Source: Silurus meridionalis (taxonomy: Eukaryota; Chordata; Actinopteri; Siluriformes; Siluridae). Taken from it: 64,000 nt of DNA. The DNA is taken from assembly GCF_014805685.1 (NCBI RefSeq), contig NC_060896.1, positions 6,406,389 through 6,470,388 on the forward strand. Direction: 5' to 3'. The notes beneath the pieces are model-generated. The model was not told the DNA's origin. It ran no database searches and worked only from the letters and a program-made list of their open reading frames with translations. Made by a program: the position numbers and the translations under genes. Below are positions 1 through 16,100 of the stretch, piece by piece. Position 1 is the first letter of the stretch; each line of letters begins with the position of its first letter.

Positions 1-111
1 ATTGAAGTTGTTAATAATATGCTGGAAAGTTTATCATAATTAATGTATTTGTAAAAGTTTAAGAACATATCTGTTTTATTTATTTATTTAATTACCTAAT
101 TTATTTTTCAG

Positions 112-188
112 AAATCCTTCTCCTTGGTGATCGAGGCCCTTGACCATGACAATGAAACGTCAGAGCCAGGTAAGATAAGCTTTGTAAG

Positions 189-248
<60 letters not shown>

Positions 249-374
249 GGATAAAACAGTGTGATAAACAATAAACAAATGCTGTGCTTGCATGGTGTAG
301 CATACATTATGTATTAGTATGCATATTGAATAAATAAAAAGCAAATCGAAAGGGAACATTTAGGTTGAGAAAGT

Positions 375-416
<42 letters not shown>

Positions 417-568
417 ATTGTATTGCGGGCACTCTATGAGACTGTACAATTTCCTGTGCTGCTTTTAATTGTTGTTTTCTTTCTTGTGTAATTAAAGTAA
501 AGCTCCGTGACCGAAAATACGCTGCTGCATTCTAAATACTCACATTTATGCACATTATCACACACACA

Positions 569-633
<65 letters not shown>

Positions 634-773
634 CTTCTCTGCACTTCTGAGAACAGGCTTGATTAATATATAAATAAATAAATATAAATAATTCACATAC
701 CCCCACACAGCATAAATGTCCAGTTTTGGTCATTTTGTCATAATAAATAAACCACAAACAATTACACAAATAT

Positions 774-827
<54 letters not shown>

Positions 828-991
828 GTTTCTGACACACACAAACTGGTGAATGCATTCTTGTTACATTTTTGCATGCTTTCTGATTGTGTGCCCTTAT
901 TTGCTCTGTGTGTAATGGCTACTGATGAGAGAAAATGGCATGATGGGAACCAAAATATGGACTACATGTGCCAAAAGCACACAAACACAAA

Positions 992-1023
<32 letters not shown>

Positions 1024-1359
1024 TTAAAAGTTACTAACATGCACACACACATACAAATACACACATTTAGTAATAGGCATACACGCCTTCAGTCACACAG
1101 ACATATACACACTAATATACATTCACATACATTTACATACATTGCACATTTAAATCTCCCACTACACACACACGCACACACACACTAGTTTCTGACACAC
1201 ACAAACTGGTGTATACATTCTTGTTTCATTTTTGCATGCTCTCCGGTTGTGTGCCCTCATTTGCTCTATGTGTAATGGCTGCTGATGAGAAAAAGTGGCA
1301 GGATGGGAACCAAAATATGGACTACATGCACACACAAACACATGCGTGCACACACGCAT

Positions 1360-1401
<42 letters not shown>

Positions 1402-1495
1402 CCACACAAACAAACATTGAAAGTCACTAACATGCACACTAATAACATTCACATACATTTACATACATTGCACATCTAAACATCTAAATCTCCCA

Positions 1496-1588
<93 letters not shown>

Positions 1589-1674
1589 TACTTAAACAGT
1601 AATAGACATGCAAACCTTCTAAGTCACACAGATATACACATACACCAATACCCATATCCAATACACATTTAAAT

Positions 1675-1723
<49 letters not shown>

Positions 1724-3276
1724 TCACTTCTCACTTTCTCTTACTTCATTTATTCCCAACTCTCCATGTTCTATTATTTCTCCCTCTCTGCATGCCTCTA
1801 TTTTTCCTAATCCCTCATTCCCATTATCCTAAATCTCAAAGTCATATTCATCTTCTCTATCCTTCTCGCTTCCATCCTCCAGGTGGAACAGAAAGTCTGG
1901 CTCCATATGTCAGGCTTATCATTTGAGTGAATTATTTTCTCAGGATATGATTTCCCCAGTCAGATAGGGATTATATCACTGCTGCGTGTCTGACTCTTCT
2001 GCAGCTTGCTCCACTTTGGTCCATTATGTCCTTGAAAACTTTAGTGTGTACGTGAGTAATAAATGTTTGTGTGAAACTGAGTATGTGTGTATGGGTGTGT
2101 GTATGTTTGTTAGATTAGGAAGGAAGAGCTTTGTATCCAACCATGACTTTGATTCACTCTTTAATTCACTTCCAGTTCCTCTGTCCATCCATGAACACAT
2201 ATGGACACCCAATAATGAAAAAGATCATTACATTTTACACTCGGTTAAACATGAAACGCATGAATGAGCTTCTTTAATAACCTCCTGATTTTTTATCAGA
2301 TTACTGATGCTTTGTTGCTGGAGGATAAAAAGGATCTGTGAGAGTTTGAGAAAATACTTTATTTTCCATATAGCAGGTGTGAGTCTAATTGTGTTTATTC
2401 AAAGATAACTTATGGAAAGGCCTTTTTGCTGTTCTAATAACCTCCACTTTTCTGTGAGGAAGATCCAATAGATTTTGGAGTTTGCTAATGAAGATTTGTG
2501 TTCATTCAGCCATTAAGGTGTTTAACCAGGTTTAATCATTAAGGTAAAATCAGGTACTGTTGTAGGTGAGGTGAGGGGCCCTGGGGTGCATTCATCCCAA
2601 TAGGGTGGAGGTCAGAGCTCTATAGCAGCCCACTCAAGATCTTCCACTCCAAACCATGTAAACCATATCTTCATGGAGCTGGCTTTGTGCACAGGTGCAT
2701 TGTCGTGTTGGAACAGGTTTGGATCTTCTAGTTCTGAAGGGAAAATTGAATGCTAGCATATCCAAAGACATTCTATATAATTGTACACCTCCAGTTTTGT
2801 GATAACAGTCTGGGAAAGAAGCACAGCTAGGCATGTTTCAGCAAAGTTGTAGGAATGTTTATAAAGGTTATGCAAATGTTTCCAGAGCACCATCACATCT
2901 AGCTAAGTAATGTCATTTCATTTTTCAGATGTAACTCTGTGTTTGCAAGTCATACATGTGCATCAGTGTTTCTTTCACAGGTGTCCTTGAAACCCTATTT
3001 TTTAGAGAGTAGTTCGGAATTTGCATAATTTATTCTCTCATTTGTCTTCGTTAACCATTTGCATATTTTAAATGTTTATCGACCGGGTTGAACTGATTTT
3101 AGACTTGTATTGTAAGTGAATTTCAAGTAAATGTGTTTTTTTTTTTACTCAGAACAGGGAAACATGTGCCCTCTTGTTCTTTGTAATTGAACACACTACA
3201 GATGCAGTAAGATATTTAGGAAAAAAACAAAAGACAAAAAATACACTGGAGTATTCCTTAAATGGTGTGCTTGTGC

Positions 3277-3313
<37 letters not shown>

Positions 3314-5319
3314 CCTGCTGAAGGAGCCTTTCCTAATTTTTTAACATCGTCTCATTGATCTATTGAGATTTTTGCCCTAGCTTAGGGATACGGCATGTTC
3401 AGAGCAATCGCTCACATTGTAGACTCCATTTTCATGAATACGTGCACAGCAATAACAAGAAAACTGCAGCACTCTTCACACTTCACCCTTCTAATTATGG
3501 GCTCAGCACTGAAGACGATTCACAGAAACTCACGCAGAGAGCGTGTTATGATTCAGCACTTTTAATCTATAATGATACATGATGATGGGTATGAGAGTCC
3601 TAAGAGCATAATAAAGGGAGCCAAGCCTTACTGTCTAACACAAAATAATACCAGTGTAGTGACAGCCATTTCCTGGTTTGGATATGAATTTTGGATGCCA
3701 TAATAAATATTTGGTTATGTCTAAATATGTGCAAAATATCCCAATATCAATGGGCCAACAAAATGTTTTATATTCTTTAATACTAAAGAAGAATTTATCT
3801 AACATGCTTATATTAATGGATAAACAGGTAAACTGTCTGGTTGTGCATGTTAGACAATTTCAGATTTAGTTTTAATACATTACAATTAAATTTTTGCATT
3901 TGATTTGCATGAAGCCAGATGATAAAATGATAAACCTAAGATTTCAGGCTTTTTTTTTTTTAACTTGACTAAACTAACTATATAACAATGCCTATTTCCA
4001 ATAATGCTCACTGTTACTATTTAATTATCTCAAAATTAAAGATGGGCAGTGGTTCACCAATCTATGAAAAATCATTGTATTGCATCTACAAATTTCCTAA
4101 ATTTTCAGAATTTGTAGAAACATAAAATTGACAACTTTGTACATCATCTCATCTACAGTACCTAATATCATCAAGATATTCTAAGAATCTGTAGAAATAT
4201 CTGTAGTTAATGGACAAGGATGAAATCAGTATTGGATGCACATGATTTTTGGGCCCTCAGGCAGCACTGCATTAAAACAGGCTTGACTCTGTAATGTAAA
4301 TCACTTCATGGGCTTAGAAACACCTCCAGAAAGCATTGCCTGTGAATTCTGCAGTTTAATCCACAAATGCAGGTTAATGTTCTCTCATGCAAAGAAGAAG
4401 CCATATGTGACCATGAGCCAGAAAGTCTTCTCTGCACCATAGCTCATTTGAAATTATATAAAGCATAGTGAAAACTTTTCTCAGAGGAATCGAAATTGAA
4501 TTTTCTTTTTTTTTGCATTAGTGCCTGTAGTGTGGGCAGCATGCTGAAAGGTATATACAGGTTTCAGAGCCTCCCTGCAGTCCAGACCTTTACCAAGTAA
4601 AAACGTTTTGCATATCATATAATGAAAAATATGACAAAGAAGACCCAGGACTGTTGAGCAGCTAGAATTCTGTATTAGATACAAACAGGACACCAATCCT
4701 CTACCAAAACACCAATTGGTGTATGTTGCAGCCAAATTCAAAATTACTATATATTTTGTACATTTCTTTGGTGGATTGGTGGACATGACTTGTTATTACG
4801 TGTTGTTCTTACACTGTAACCTAAGCTGTTCTGATGAGAGTGGAGAAGAAAATCAGTTCACACATCAATCCATAAAATAAATAGTAATATATTTAAATTC
4901 TATAACTGAAAGTCAATCAAGTACTCTAGGGATATATACTTCATAGTTTGTTGTATAATCTAAATCAGATTTAAAATAATGATTATATTGTTAATGTTTA
5001 TGTGAGTGCACTCTTTAAGATCAGTAATCATTGGGATATATATCTTTTATGTACTTCAGTGGTGTGTCTCATAAACTAGAGACTCAGCATAACGTTTAAG
5101 GTTTAAGCGAAGCATTAGCATAAGCGCTGTCTGCATGTGGTTATCACAAGGGAGTTATAGTCCCTCCATTCCATAAAAAGTCAGCGTGGCATCATCGACT
5201 TTTAGAGACGCGTTTAAATGGGCCACAGCTTTAATTACCCTTGCTAAGCTCATGCAGAATAATGTAGCTGCACTCGATGGATCTGCAGTAGTAAAGAGGA
5301 AAAAAACAGCTCCATGTTT

Positions 5320-5368
<49 letters not shown>

Positions 5369-5778
5369 GTGATGTGCACCGCTAGGTGTGACTAGAGCCA
5401 TTGTAATCTGACTGTGCTACTTTGTCTTACTGTGTGTGTAGCTGATGTTAATATGATGTGTCAGTGGTTCCATCTAATCAGCTATCAGTGTTTGCACACC
5501 TTGATCCTGTTTTCATTTCTCTAGTTTTTTTTTTAAACCCCACTGATCTTTCTTTGTTGGTTTTCTCTCACCATTTTTTTCCCTCAGTGCCCGTATCCAC
5601 AACACACTTACACAAAAACCTCACACGGTCACAATATTTTCTGCAACTCTGCCAGCTCTTTGTTTAAAATGAAATTAGCAAGGTTATGTGAGATGGAACA
5701 AAAGAATTGGAGGTTATGCACTTCTAGAGAAACCTTACTTTTTGATAAGTCAGAGCTGTGCTGCTTGGGCACACACAG

Positions 5779-5817
<39 letters not shown>

Positions 5818-8800
5818 GAGCGATTATGTATGATATTTGCCTGTTGGATTTCACCGTTTCTTTAACCTTTTTTACCTCAGCTATTGGTGTAAGGAGTTTA
5901 GACATTTTAAAGCAGACTTCAGCCTTATTCAATGTTTTTGCATTTCCCTCTGGAATGATTGTAGTGATCTGTCTGTCTGTCTGTCTGTCTGTCTGTCATC
6001 AATATCACCAGTCTTTCCTTCCTTAAAACACCAATTAACCCTGTCCAGTGATATCATTTGAATAAAAACTCTCTCTCGCTCCCCAGTAGGCCAGGAGGAT
6101 CTGATAGAACGGGTGTTGTTGTCCTCTATGCTGAACCCAGGAGAGCAGTGGCAGTTGCACAAGCACCACGGCCGCCACTTTACTCTACAGTACTGGCTGC
6201 GTTTCCGCTGTGACACCAACTATTATGGGCCGCTATGCAACAAGTTCTGCCGTCCCGTGATGACTTTTTTGGTCATTTCGACTGCGATATTGCAGGCAGT
6301 AAAGTCTGCAAAGATGGATGGACAGGACCAGAATGTAGACTGGGTGAGCTGAGATTTGTCTGCCCTCATTCTCTGTTATCAATGTTTTTTTTTTTTTGTA
6401 AAGGCAAAGACAACATAGCTATGATTACGGATTAATCTTGGTTTAGTATAAACCAAGTATATCACTGTGTAAGTATATATAAAGTATATAATGTGACAAT
6501 AGTGAAGGGATTGTAAGGCGTAAACCCAACAGAAATAAATCTACTCCATGAAGGATGACCAGGTAAACTGAATAGTCAAACTATATTAATGAAAAATACA
6601 TCTGCATACATATAACTTTTCCTTACAATTAATAGTATCAGGAGTAATCGATTTGAAATATATAATCTTAGACATATTTGCAAAAAGACCTTTTTCAGTA
6701 TTTCTATGCACATGAGCTAACTTGGACTCCTCACAGCTATCAGTCCTGAATGTCTGTGTTTGATCCAATCCATTGCAGTGTCTTTTAAATACATGCTTCA
6801 GAGGTTTTAATAAAAATCTAAATTTAAATAAACAATAAAAATAAACATTTCACAATTTTGTTCATTATCACAAATTTGTTTAATACATTTAAACAATGAA
6901 CTAGAAATAATTCAAACTTATTTTCTTGTTTTCAAATTTCTATTTTAAATATATTAAAATCCCAGCTTTTCAGTGTGGTATCAGAATTTTCGGGGTGCAG
7001 TGTATGTCTGAGGACATTTCACTAGATTAATTCAGTAAATTCAGTGTACAACTGCTACACAGTAATTCTGTTCTTTCATTTACTTGTCAGGATAAACAAT
7101 TAGGCGATCGAGCTCATATACAAAGATCAAATAAAAATGTAAGCCAACTGCCTCTGATTTTTTTTTATCAAAATTATTAATTAGTGTTATCCCACATCTC
7201 CATCACTGCTCCCCTACAGTATATAGTGCTCTATAGAGAATAGTCTATAGGAAACATTAAATAAGGGAGTAAAGGAGTGAATTCAGACACAGCCTTAAAA
7301 GGGAATAACTGTGGAAAATGCATAAGCAAATGATGTCATCCTATTCGCTCTTTTATCACATTAACATCACTTCCTGTGTTTGATGGTATGGGAGGAGTCA
7401 GTATTACCACCACATCCTTAGACTGCTGTCCACTGACACATTAAAAAATGTAGGGTCAACCTCGACACATTATTGCACAGGATCTTGTAGCATGTCATCC
7501 TGGCACAGAGGTCCATTCATGATTCCATGATAATATTGATGTTTTGCTAATCAACATTGACATACAAACAGTGAATGATGTTCAGATCCTGACAGCGTTC
7601 AGGAGGAAGGTGATGGTGATGATGGGTCACTGAGAAACAGCCAGTTTGTTTCAGTGTGCTGTTTGACATTGGTATACTATTGGCGATACACTGTTTATGG
7701 TCTTACTAACCTTAGCTATGTGTGTGTGTTTGTGTGTGTCATTGCAGCGGTGTGTAAACAGGGATGTAGCATGGACCATGCTTCCTGCACTGTTCCAGGA
7801 GAATGCGAGTAAGTTGAAGCAAATGCAAGCCCACATTGAAAGATGAATCATTGTATACTCTCTGCCGAATTTTTCTGCTTACCCTTTTATCTCTCTCACG
7901 CACATCCTTCATGCTCTTCCGCCCTTATCTCCATAGGTGTAATTATGGCTGGAAGGGTGATCTGTGTGATGAGTGTGAGACATATCCAGGCTGTGACCAT
8001 GGCACCTGTGCTGAACCTTGGCAATGTGTATGTGACACTAACTGGGGCGGCCTTCTCTGTGACAAAGGTAAGATAAAAACAGAGGCCTGTACTCTATGTA
8101 TATATGAGTGTGTGCTGAATATAGTCTTGCATGTAAATTAATAAATATATGCATTGTGTATAAGGTTTCTCCTATGCTTAGATTAGTGTGTCCCAGTGGC
8201 CATTTCCCTTAAGGCTTTCTCACAACATTGCTGAAAAACCAACCATTCTGCCTGAGCAGTGTAAAGCAAAGCCAAGGCATTTTTCAGTCATTAGATCCCT
8301 GTTGGCCACAGCAAAACCCACATGTGGGGCTTCATGGCTTTGAGAGCCTGTAAGCTGATAGTCTTGGGTAAACACAATGTGAGATGGGTGCTGCTTTAGG
8401 AATGGAGAATGAAACTGTTCCTCCATAACTCTGTATAAAGGGATATTTTATGAGCACACACACCAATATAAGCAGCCCGTGCTAAGTAGGGATTAGAAAA
8501 AAGCAAATGAATTGCCACTGTGATTCATCTGAGGTGATGGAGTGAAAAAAACCCATTCAAAATAAATCCTCCCAGGCAGGATTTCTGGCCGGTGTGAGCT
8601 AGAATTTCTAATTGTGTCCATTATTTCTGTCAATACTGCTTTTGCTTGACCCATAGGAAAAAGAAAATGTTTCATGTTTTCTGTTTTATTGTCAGACCTG
8701 CTAACTTTCACGAGAATTCAACATTTTTAACATCTTAGTATGCTGCTCTAAGTTATCGCAAGGAAATACGTACATCAAAGGATACTTCTTTTGACAGTTT

Positions 8801-10756
8801 TTTCTCAGTTGCTTTGGAGAATTTCTCAAATCATCCTTAATATTTGCAAAGCAGTGAGTGCATTTCTTAAAACAATTTGTACAAACAGCACAACACATCG
8901 CACTTCTTGCAAAAGACTATTTTTTTAAAAATTCTTAGGTCCTCTCTCAAAAGTAAGTATTTGTGTCAATGAACATCTTATTCCCATCAGAATAACAAGT
9001 CTTTTTGTCATTGTTTACAAACAAGATCGTCAAAATGTTTAGCTACATTGTCAGTGTGATGCTGCACAGTATTTACTGATGTAAACTATAGTTTGGCTTT
9101 ACAATGATTGAAAATGCACAAGGCTGAATTTCTTCTGTATGGTATATATGAATTTCAGCAGCACAAATTTGTTTATTTGATTGCATATGTGATTTATTAT
9201 TGATTGCATGAGACAAAACAGGATTCACACTTTTACTGTACTGTATTTGTGTCTGTTCGTTCCTCGGTTGTTCATTCATTTTCAGAAATTGTAATTCTGT
9301 GTTTTGCTCTGTCTGTACACACTCTCCAATTGGAGGTTCCTGAGATTCACCTTTGACCTGTTTTAGAGAACTAGTTAATTATTGGTTGATTCGATGCCGT
9401 ACACTTTCCTTCATTAGTGACATTCAAGATTCATCTGCACAATTCATCAATTCAAAAAACATTTACAAAAAATATTATTTTGATCAACATGAACATAAAC
9501 AACTGATGTAGGAAACAGCAGTCTATTGCACACAATCGATTACATGAATGTACTAAAGCGTTTGCAATTTGATTAAAGCAACGAGAAATGTTTTTTATTA
9601 TGTGCACGATTGACTAAATGACGTAGAGGTTGAACAAGTAGTTTTGAGAATTTCATTTCTGATCTGAAAAATGCTCCAGAGAAACTGAGAAAAACGAGCT
9701 TTTTAATAGCTGTACATTTTTTGTTCCCCCAGAAGAGGGTACATTTAAACACTACTATTGTATAAACACCTGACCATGAAATTTCAGTGTGTTTTTTTGA
9801 ATATCTTATTCCACATTTAGTACCCATTTTCTCTTATAATATCCATCACACTTCCTAAACGATTTGTGGTTGGGGATATTTGTGATCATTTGGCCAAAAA
9901 AGGTATTGGTAAAGTCTGGTACTGGTATAGGTTGAGGGAACCTGGGTTATAGTTATCATCCCAGTTCACATTTAGTCCCCATTTGCTGTTCTAATAACCT
10001 TCACACTCCTGGGAAGATGTTCCACTAGATTTTGGAGTGTACTTGTGAAGATTTGTGATCATTTGATGTAGGAGAGGTGAGGAGGCCTGGTATGCAGTCA
10101 TCATTCCAATTCATCCCAAAGGTGTTGAATAGGGTTGAGGTCAGAGCTCTATAGCAGGCCACTCAAGATCTTCCATTCCAACACTTGTAGCATATCGTAA
10201 TGGAGACGGCTTTGTGCATAGGGGCATTGTCATGCTGGAATAGGTGTGGGTCTCCTAGTTCAAGTAAAGTGAAAATTAAATGCCACTGCACCAGAGACAC
10301 CCTATACAAGTACGTGCCTCTAACATTGTGTGAACAGTTTGAGGAAGAACCACATATGGCTGGAAAAGTCATGTATTCCAATATTTTGTCCATATAATGT
10401 ATACAGGATTATATCAAATGCACTGCATTTTTACCCCCTAGACATATTTGATTTCATTTTTGGCCCATAATTTTAATTGAAGTGGGCCTTTGTGGCACAC
10501 TTACATAACTGGCAATCTGTTAGCTTGTTAATTGGAAAGCATCTCTGGCAAATCTGTAAACAACATTGATGTGTGTCTGCAAATGCTATTACATAACTCA
10601 CTTTTTATTCTTTCAGGTCAAAAGGTTATATAATATTTATATAAGGACACAATATTGCAGTTATTTTTGAGTGAGAATTCCCTTGCCAAGTCTCTGGGGT
10701 GTTTTCTGTCTTCACTTTAGTAAATAAAATATTTCAAAATCTTGTCAAACTTACTG

Positions 10757-10796
<40 letters not shown>

Positions 10797-13074
10797 ATCT
10801 AAATTACTGTGGAACCCACCAGCCCTGTAAAAATCTTGGTACCTGCATGAACACAGAACCGAACGAGTATCAGTGTGTGTGTCACGATGGCTTTCGTGGT
10901 CGTGACTGCAGCATTGGTGGGTGGAATAAAAAACCTTTTTTTATCTCAGGAAGTTTTATACGATGTTATTTAAACACAGAAACTTTGCTAATGTCTGTTT
11001 TAAATTATGAAAAAAATATTACATTATGAGTTGGATTACAATCCTATGATGATCGTTTAACTCTATTGTTAGTTTTATTAAAGTATGTATTTATTTGGGC
11101 TGAATTGATTTTGTTGAAATCAACTTCTCACTTTGTTTGTCTTGTATAATCTATGCCTTTAGCATTCTTACACTGTTATTTGGTCGATCACACATTTACA
11201 AAATTTCAGGCCTGTAGTTTGTCTTCTCATTTTAATTATTTTTTCTTGAGCTGCAATTTCTGTCTCACTAAAAAAAGAATGGAGACTTCAGGTCTATATC
11301 ACTGTGAGCTTACAGCTACCAAAAAGCCCACTCTTGGTGAACAGATCAAAACGAAGAGAGATCCTTGAGATCCTTAAGTACAAAAAGACTAAAGGAACCT
11401 AGTTATACTGGGACCATTGTAGGCAAATGTATGGTGACTGGGATGACGTTAAAACATTTTGTGGGTTTACCAGTTACAAGATAAAGAGTGGGACTCGGGA
11501 GCAAATCCAGTCAGGCAGCATGTAGGAACAGGTTTAGATGAACTGGACTTATGTAATAGAATGAAAACTGTCCCTTTGTTGGTGGGGAAAAAGGCTTAAT
11601 TAGTGTTTGAGATGGAAAGGTATGGATTAAATCCTGTATCTTAAAGCGTTCGCAATATATGCCCCAGGACCAATCTTCTCAATTAGGAGTGTTTATTTCC
11701 CACAGTATAGGAAGTGACCATAAACTGACCCCTTTGTCAGTTCAAAGCCTCCTTGTGTAACAGGAACAGTTGAGAACATACATTTATTAATAGTTACAAT
11801 GTAATGTATGCTAAGAGTGCAGGGACGAAAATACTACAGAGAGAAAGAGAGACTACAAAGAACAATGACTTAGAGAGCTAAAGGAATAAGAATCAAATCC
11901 AAGACAGAACAGAATCAACAGATTCAAACCACAATGATCAACTAGAATCGCGTTCTAGAATTCATCTTGTATGTGTTACTTGGAGAGTACTTGTGTAAGG
12001 TCATGGTTGCTTATTCTGGTTGAAGCCTCGTTTAATCGGTTCATTAAGAAGTTTTCAAGTCATGGATACAAAAACTATTTAAAAAAGTAAAGGAAAAATA
12101 GCATTGTACATGTGAATATTAGATTGAACGCTGACATAATGCACTTTAGATTAAACCAAAAAGTTCATAAAGCTTATCAAATGAACCCAACACAATTTTA
12201 ACAATGTCTCAGTACTGAGGTACAGCATTCAAAAGCAGAGCTAAAAACACACAAAACTATGACGGGTCTGCATACGTTTATTTAAATAAATAAATTATTT
12301 TCTCTTTTTCTCTTTCTCTCTCTCTTTCTCTCAGTGGAACATGCATGTCTCACTTCTCCCTGTTTGAATGGAGCAACATGTAAAGAAGACCAGACAGGGT
12401 TCACTTGTGTGTGTGCACAGGGCTGGACCGGACCCACCTGTGCACTTGGTACAAACTCGCACATACAGATGGACACGCAAGCACGCACGCACACGCACAC
12501 ACACACACACACACGTGCACCTGCGTGTACTGTCATCAGAGCTAATCAGGAGCAGCTTCCATGTCCACTGTAGAGCCCAAACAAAACTGCACCAAAATAA
12601 CACTGATTTCATGTGGGAGACAATCAACACACACGCAGACTTACAGGCAGGATAAGCATTGATGTAATGTCTTCGCTGCTGTTTATCAAAGAAAGAAAGG
12701 ACCGAAAATTGTTACGCATTTGGTGATGGGTCAAATACAAAAAGAGCTCATTATCAGCCTCAGTTAATCCAAACACAGTCACAATTAGACTTCCGACATC
12801 CTTCCTCTTTTTTTGCCTTCCTGAATTAATGAAACCCGATCAACTGTGATAGTGGTGCACTGCATTAAAATGAGCTAACAAGATTTTCACACGCATTTGT
12901 TAAACTGTGTTTCGTTGTTCTGGTCTACAAACAGGCAGTATTTAGTTTCTCTAAACTGCATAATTGGGCAGCTACAGATTTACTACATACAACTGAATTG
13001 TATACGATACACTGATGCATAAACGTACTGTTTTCATTCAGCATATTTATTTCTTTACAAAGAGCATTTGACTG

Positions 13075-13152
<78 letters not shown>

Positions 13153-16100
13153 GATTATATGTTTGAGAATAGAAAGCAGCTTAATGGAATGCCAGGGGCA
13201 CCATATAAACATTCACATACACATTCACACACTCGTTCAAAACCTAGGAGCTGTTTAGCTTAGCAAATACACCTGCTGGCATGTTTAGGGAGGTGGGAGG
13301 AAACCCAAGAATATCTCACATGCACTCATTGAGTAACCCGATCTGGGGATCAAAGTGAAGCTGTGAGGCGGAAACACTACCCTCTGCACCACTGTGCTGC
13401 CTTGCCAACTGCTCTAAGCCTTTCCCAATTTGCTTCCACTGAATTTATAACCACCACAAACAAGCTGTTTGTTGTGCAATACACAAACCCATATGCTGTA
13501 ATCTCACATCTCTCACAATGTAAAAAATTCTGTCTGGTGAAAACACTGATTCTCCCTCAGTCCTTTTTCTAGAATTGATTGATTCAAAGGGTTGAGTCAG
13601 AATGATCAAAATCCTTTCCTCTGCCTTCATCTCTCTGTTTGTCTCATTTTTCTCTCTCTCACTCTCCGTTTGACTCGGTCCTTGTGTGTTTGATTTATCA
13701 CTATTTGCTCTGAATCTACAGACTGTGTTAAAACAGAGGCCTCCGGATCATCCAAGGGCATCCAGTCTAAAAAAGCAATAGTTTTGCATTCTGGAACTCC
13801 ACCTGTAGCTTTCACACACACACAAAAGGATAAAGCCGTTTACTTTATGAGGACCAGACACATTTTCCACAAGGTCAAAAGTGTGTTAAACTAGAAGGGA
13901 GATTTGTTTTGCAACAAGTGATAATACAATCATCTTCCCACCCCCCCACACACACTGGCTCATTGATACACTTACAGGCACACACCTTCCTCACACCACT
14001 CATGCGTGTAATAAGCTTGCATTTAGGTGTTACACACGTAGGGGGTTTGCACACACAAACTCACTTATAGTAACACAAATTCATAGCTAATTCGTTTCTT
14101 TACGCAGGACTGAGCAATATCCTAAATATATATTAATATAATTATCACTTGGAAGGAAGTTACAGTTGACTGAGTATAATTTGCCTGGGTTAAACGACAT
14201 ACTTTATAAACCAGGTTCTTTGAATTTATTTATTTTTATGATTAGATTTTTTTTTCTGACTGTTTTGTTCTATGTAGCTATACTACACTGCGACTCCCAT
14301 CCATGCGGCCGTGGGGCTACATGCCTAGAGTCCGCCCAGGGTTTCCAATGTGTCTGCCCACCAGGCTGGACTGGCAAGACCTGCCAGATAGGTAAAACAC
14401 GACACAAACACACACACACAAAACACATATAAACATACTCGTACTTATCGTACCGGCTATCCGCTCTCTATAATTAGCCATACCTGCCTGTACATGCCTG
14501 TGCCGCCCCTTTTTTACCAGTCTGAGCTCTCCACTACCTGCTTGTTCTTGTCTAAGCCTGTTCATACCTGTCCTCAACTGTCCTTACCTGTCCCCATGTG
14601 TTCCTTGCTGTGGCAATCAATAATAAGAAGCACCAGAGATAGTTTAGCACTCTGGGACCAGACCAAAGTGCCTGCATCTATTGAGCTGTAAAATAAACAC
14701 AGATCATAGTGTGTGAAAATCGCTTGTTATTTCCTGGTTATATTATCTGACATGTTTGATGCTCCTGATATCGAGACACTGATGACAATGTTGCCATTGG
14801 CTAGCGATTAACTCAGTTATTGAAACGTAGTTCTATTAGGCAATACTGAATAGAATTAAGTTCATTTATTAGAATAAAGGGCGGTAATGAAAAATGATCA
14901 TGAGCAGTACTGATCTTTCTCTCTGCTTTATGTGAACCAAATAATGTTTAATAAAAAATATGGTTTATTGATATTTTTGGTATTTTATTAATATGTATAA
15001 AATAGTATATATATTTTTTTCAGCATATTATTATAAGTATCATCATACTTATTATATTTTATTACATTATCTTATTTGTATTTTTTTTTTTATACGTTTT
15101 GGAACACGTTTTTATAAAAATAAATTATTTAATCTTTTAATTAATAATTATTAATAACAACAAATACATATTTACATGTAATCTAAATATAATAAATTCA
15201 ATCTGCTTTCTGCTAGGATATAAATCTATGTACAAAGTAGAAAAATAAAAATATATTAATATTTTTATATGTATTTACTTAAGCACTCGATTATTTTCCC
15301 ACGACACCAGCGTTTCTGTGTCAGCTCTCTCCCAGATGATTTTGATCCACGTTAATATATACAGTTAATAGCTCTCTATATTAACCTGGATCAGACTCAT
15401 TCATGGCTCACTATGCAAACTGTTTAATTATTAAAGCGGGAGGAATCACAGTGTTTGGGTAGATCAGACTGTGTGCAAACTACGGCACATTCACTCATAA
15501 AAGAACCTCTTTCACACCGTTGCCTCTCGAAGCCCACGTTCACGTTCCCTCCGGAGTGTATCATACACTTAGATGAGGTCGTGTGTCAAAGTGACACCTC
15601 ATAACACCTCCGCCAGCATCAACACTTTGAAAGTAATTTGTCTTTCACCTGGAGGTAAAACCTTTGATCAGCTACAGTGATCTTATTTATCAATATTTTG
15701 CAAAAAAACGGAGTTTGTTCTATAATATCAAATATATCTTTATAATTCATTTATCATTATAAAACAGGAAGTGTGGCTCAGGCTTATGCTTATATTTATA
15801 TCTAACCTACTTTGCCTTTTTTTCTTTTCCTTCTCAGACATGAACGAGTGCGAGACAGGCATCTGTATTAATTCTCGCTCCTGCCGAAACCTGATTGGAG
15901 GATATCTGTGTGACTGTTTTCCTGGATGGGTGGGGACAAACTGTGACACGAGTGAGTAGTGGTTTTACATACTGTAATTTACCTTTAATTAAGAATCTAA
16001 TAATATAATATCATTTGATAGATGTTTTAATATAATTAAATTCTGTAATCTGTTTGGTAAGAAGGTTCTGATCAAAACAGCAGCTCAGACAGTACCGTCT

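Noticed and set aside
4481..4786. 101-residue minus-strand open frame in the first visible dlc intron
   Set aside because: No recognisable domain, no splice context, AT-rich; looks random.
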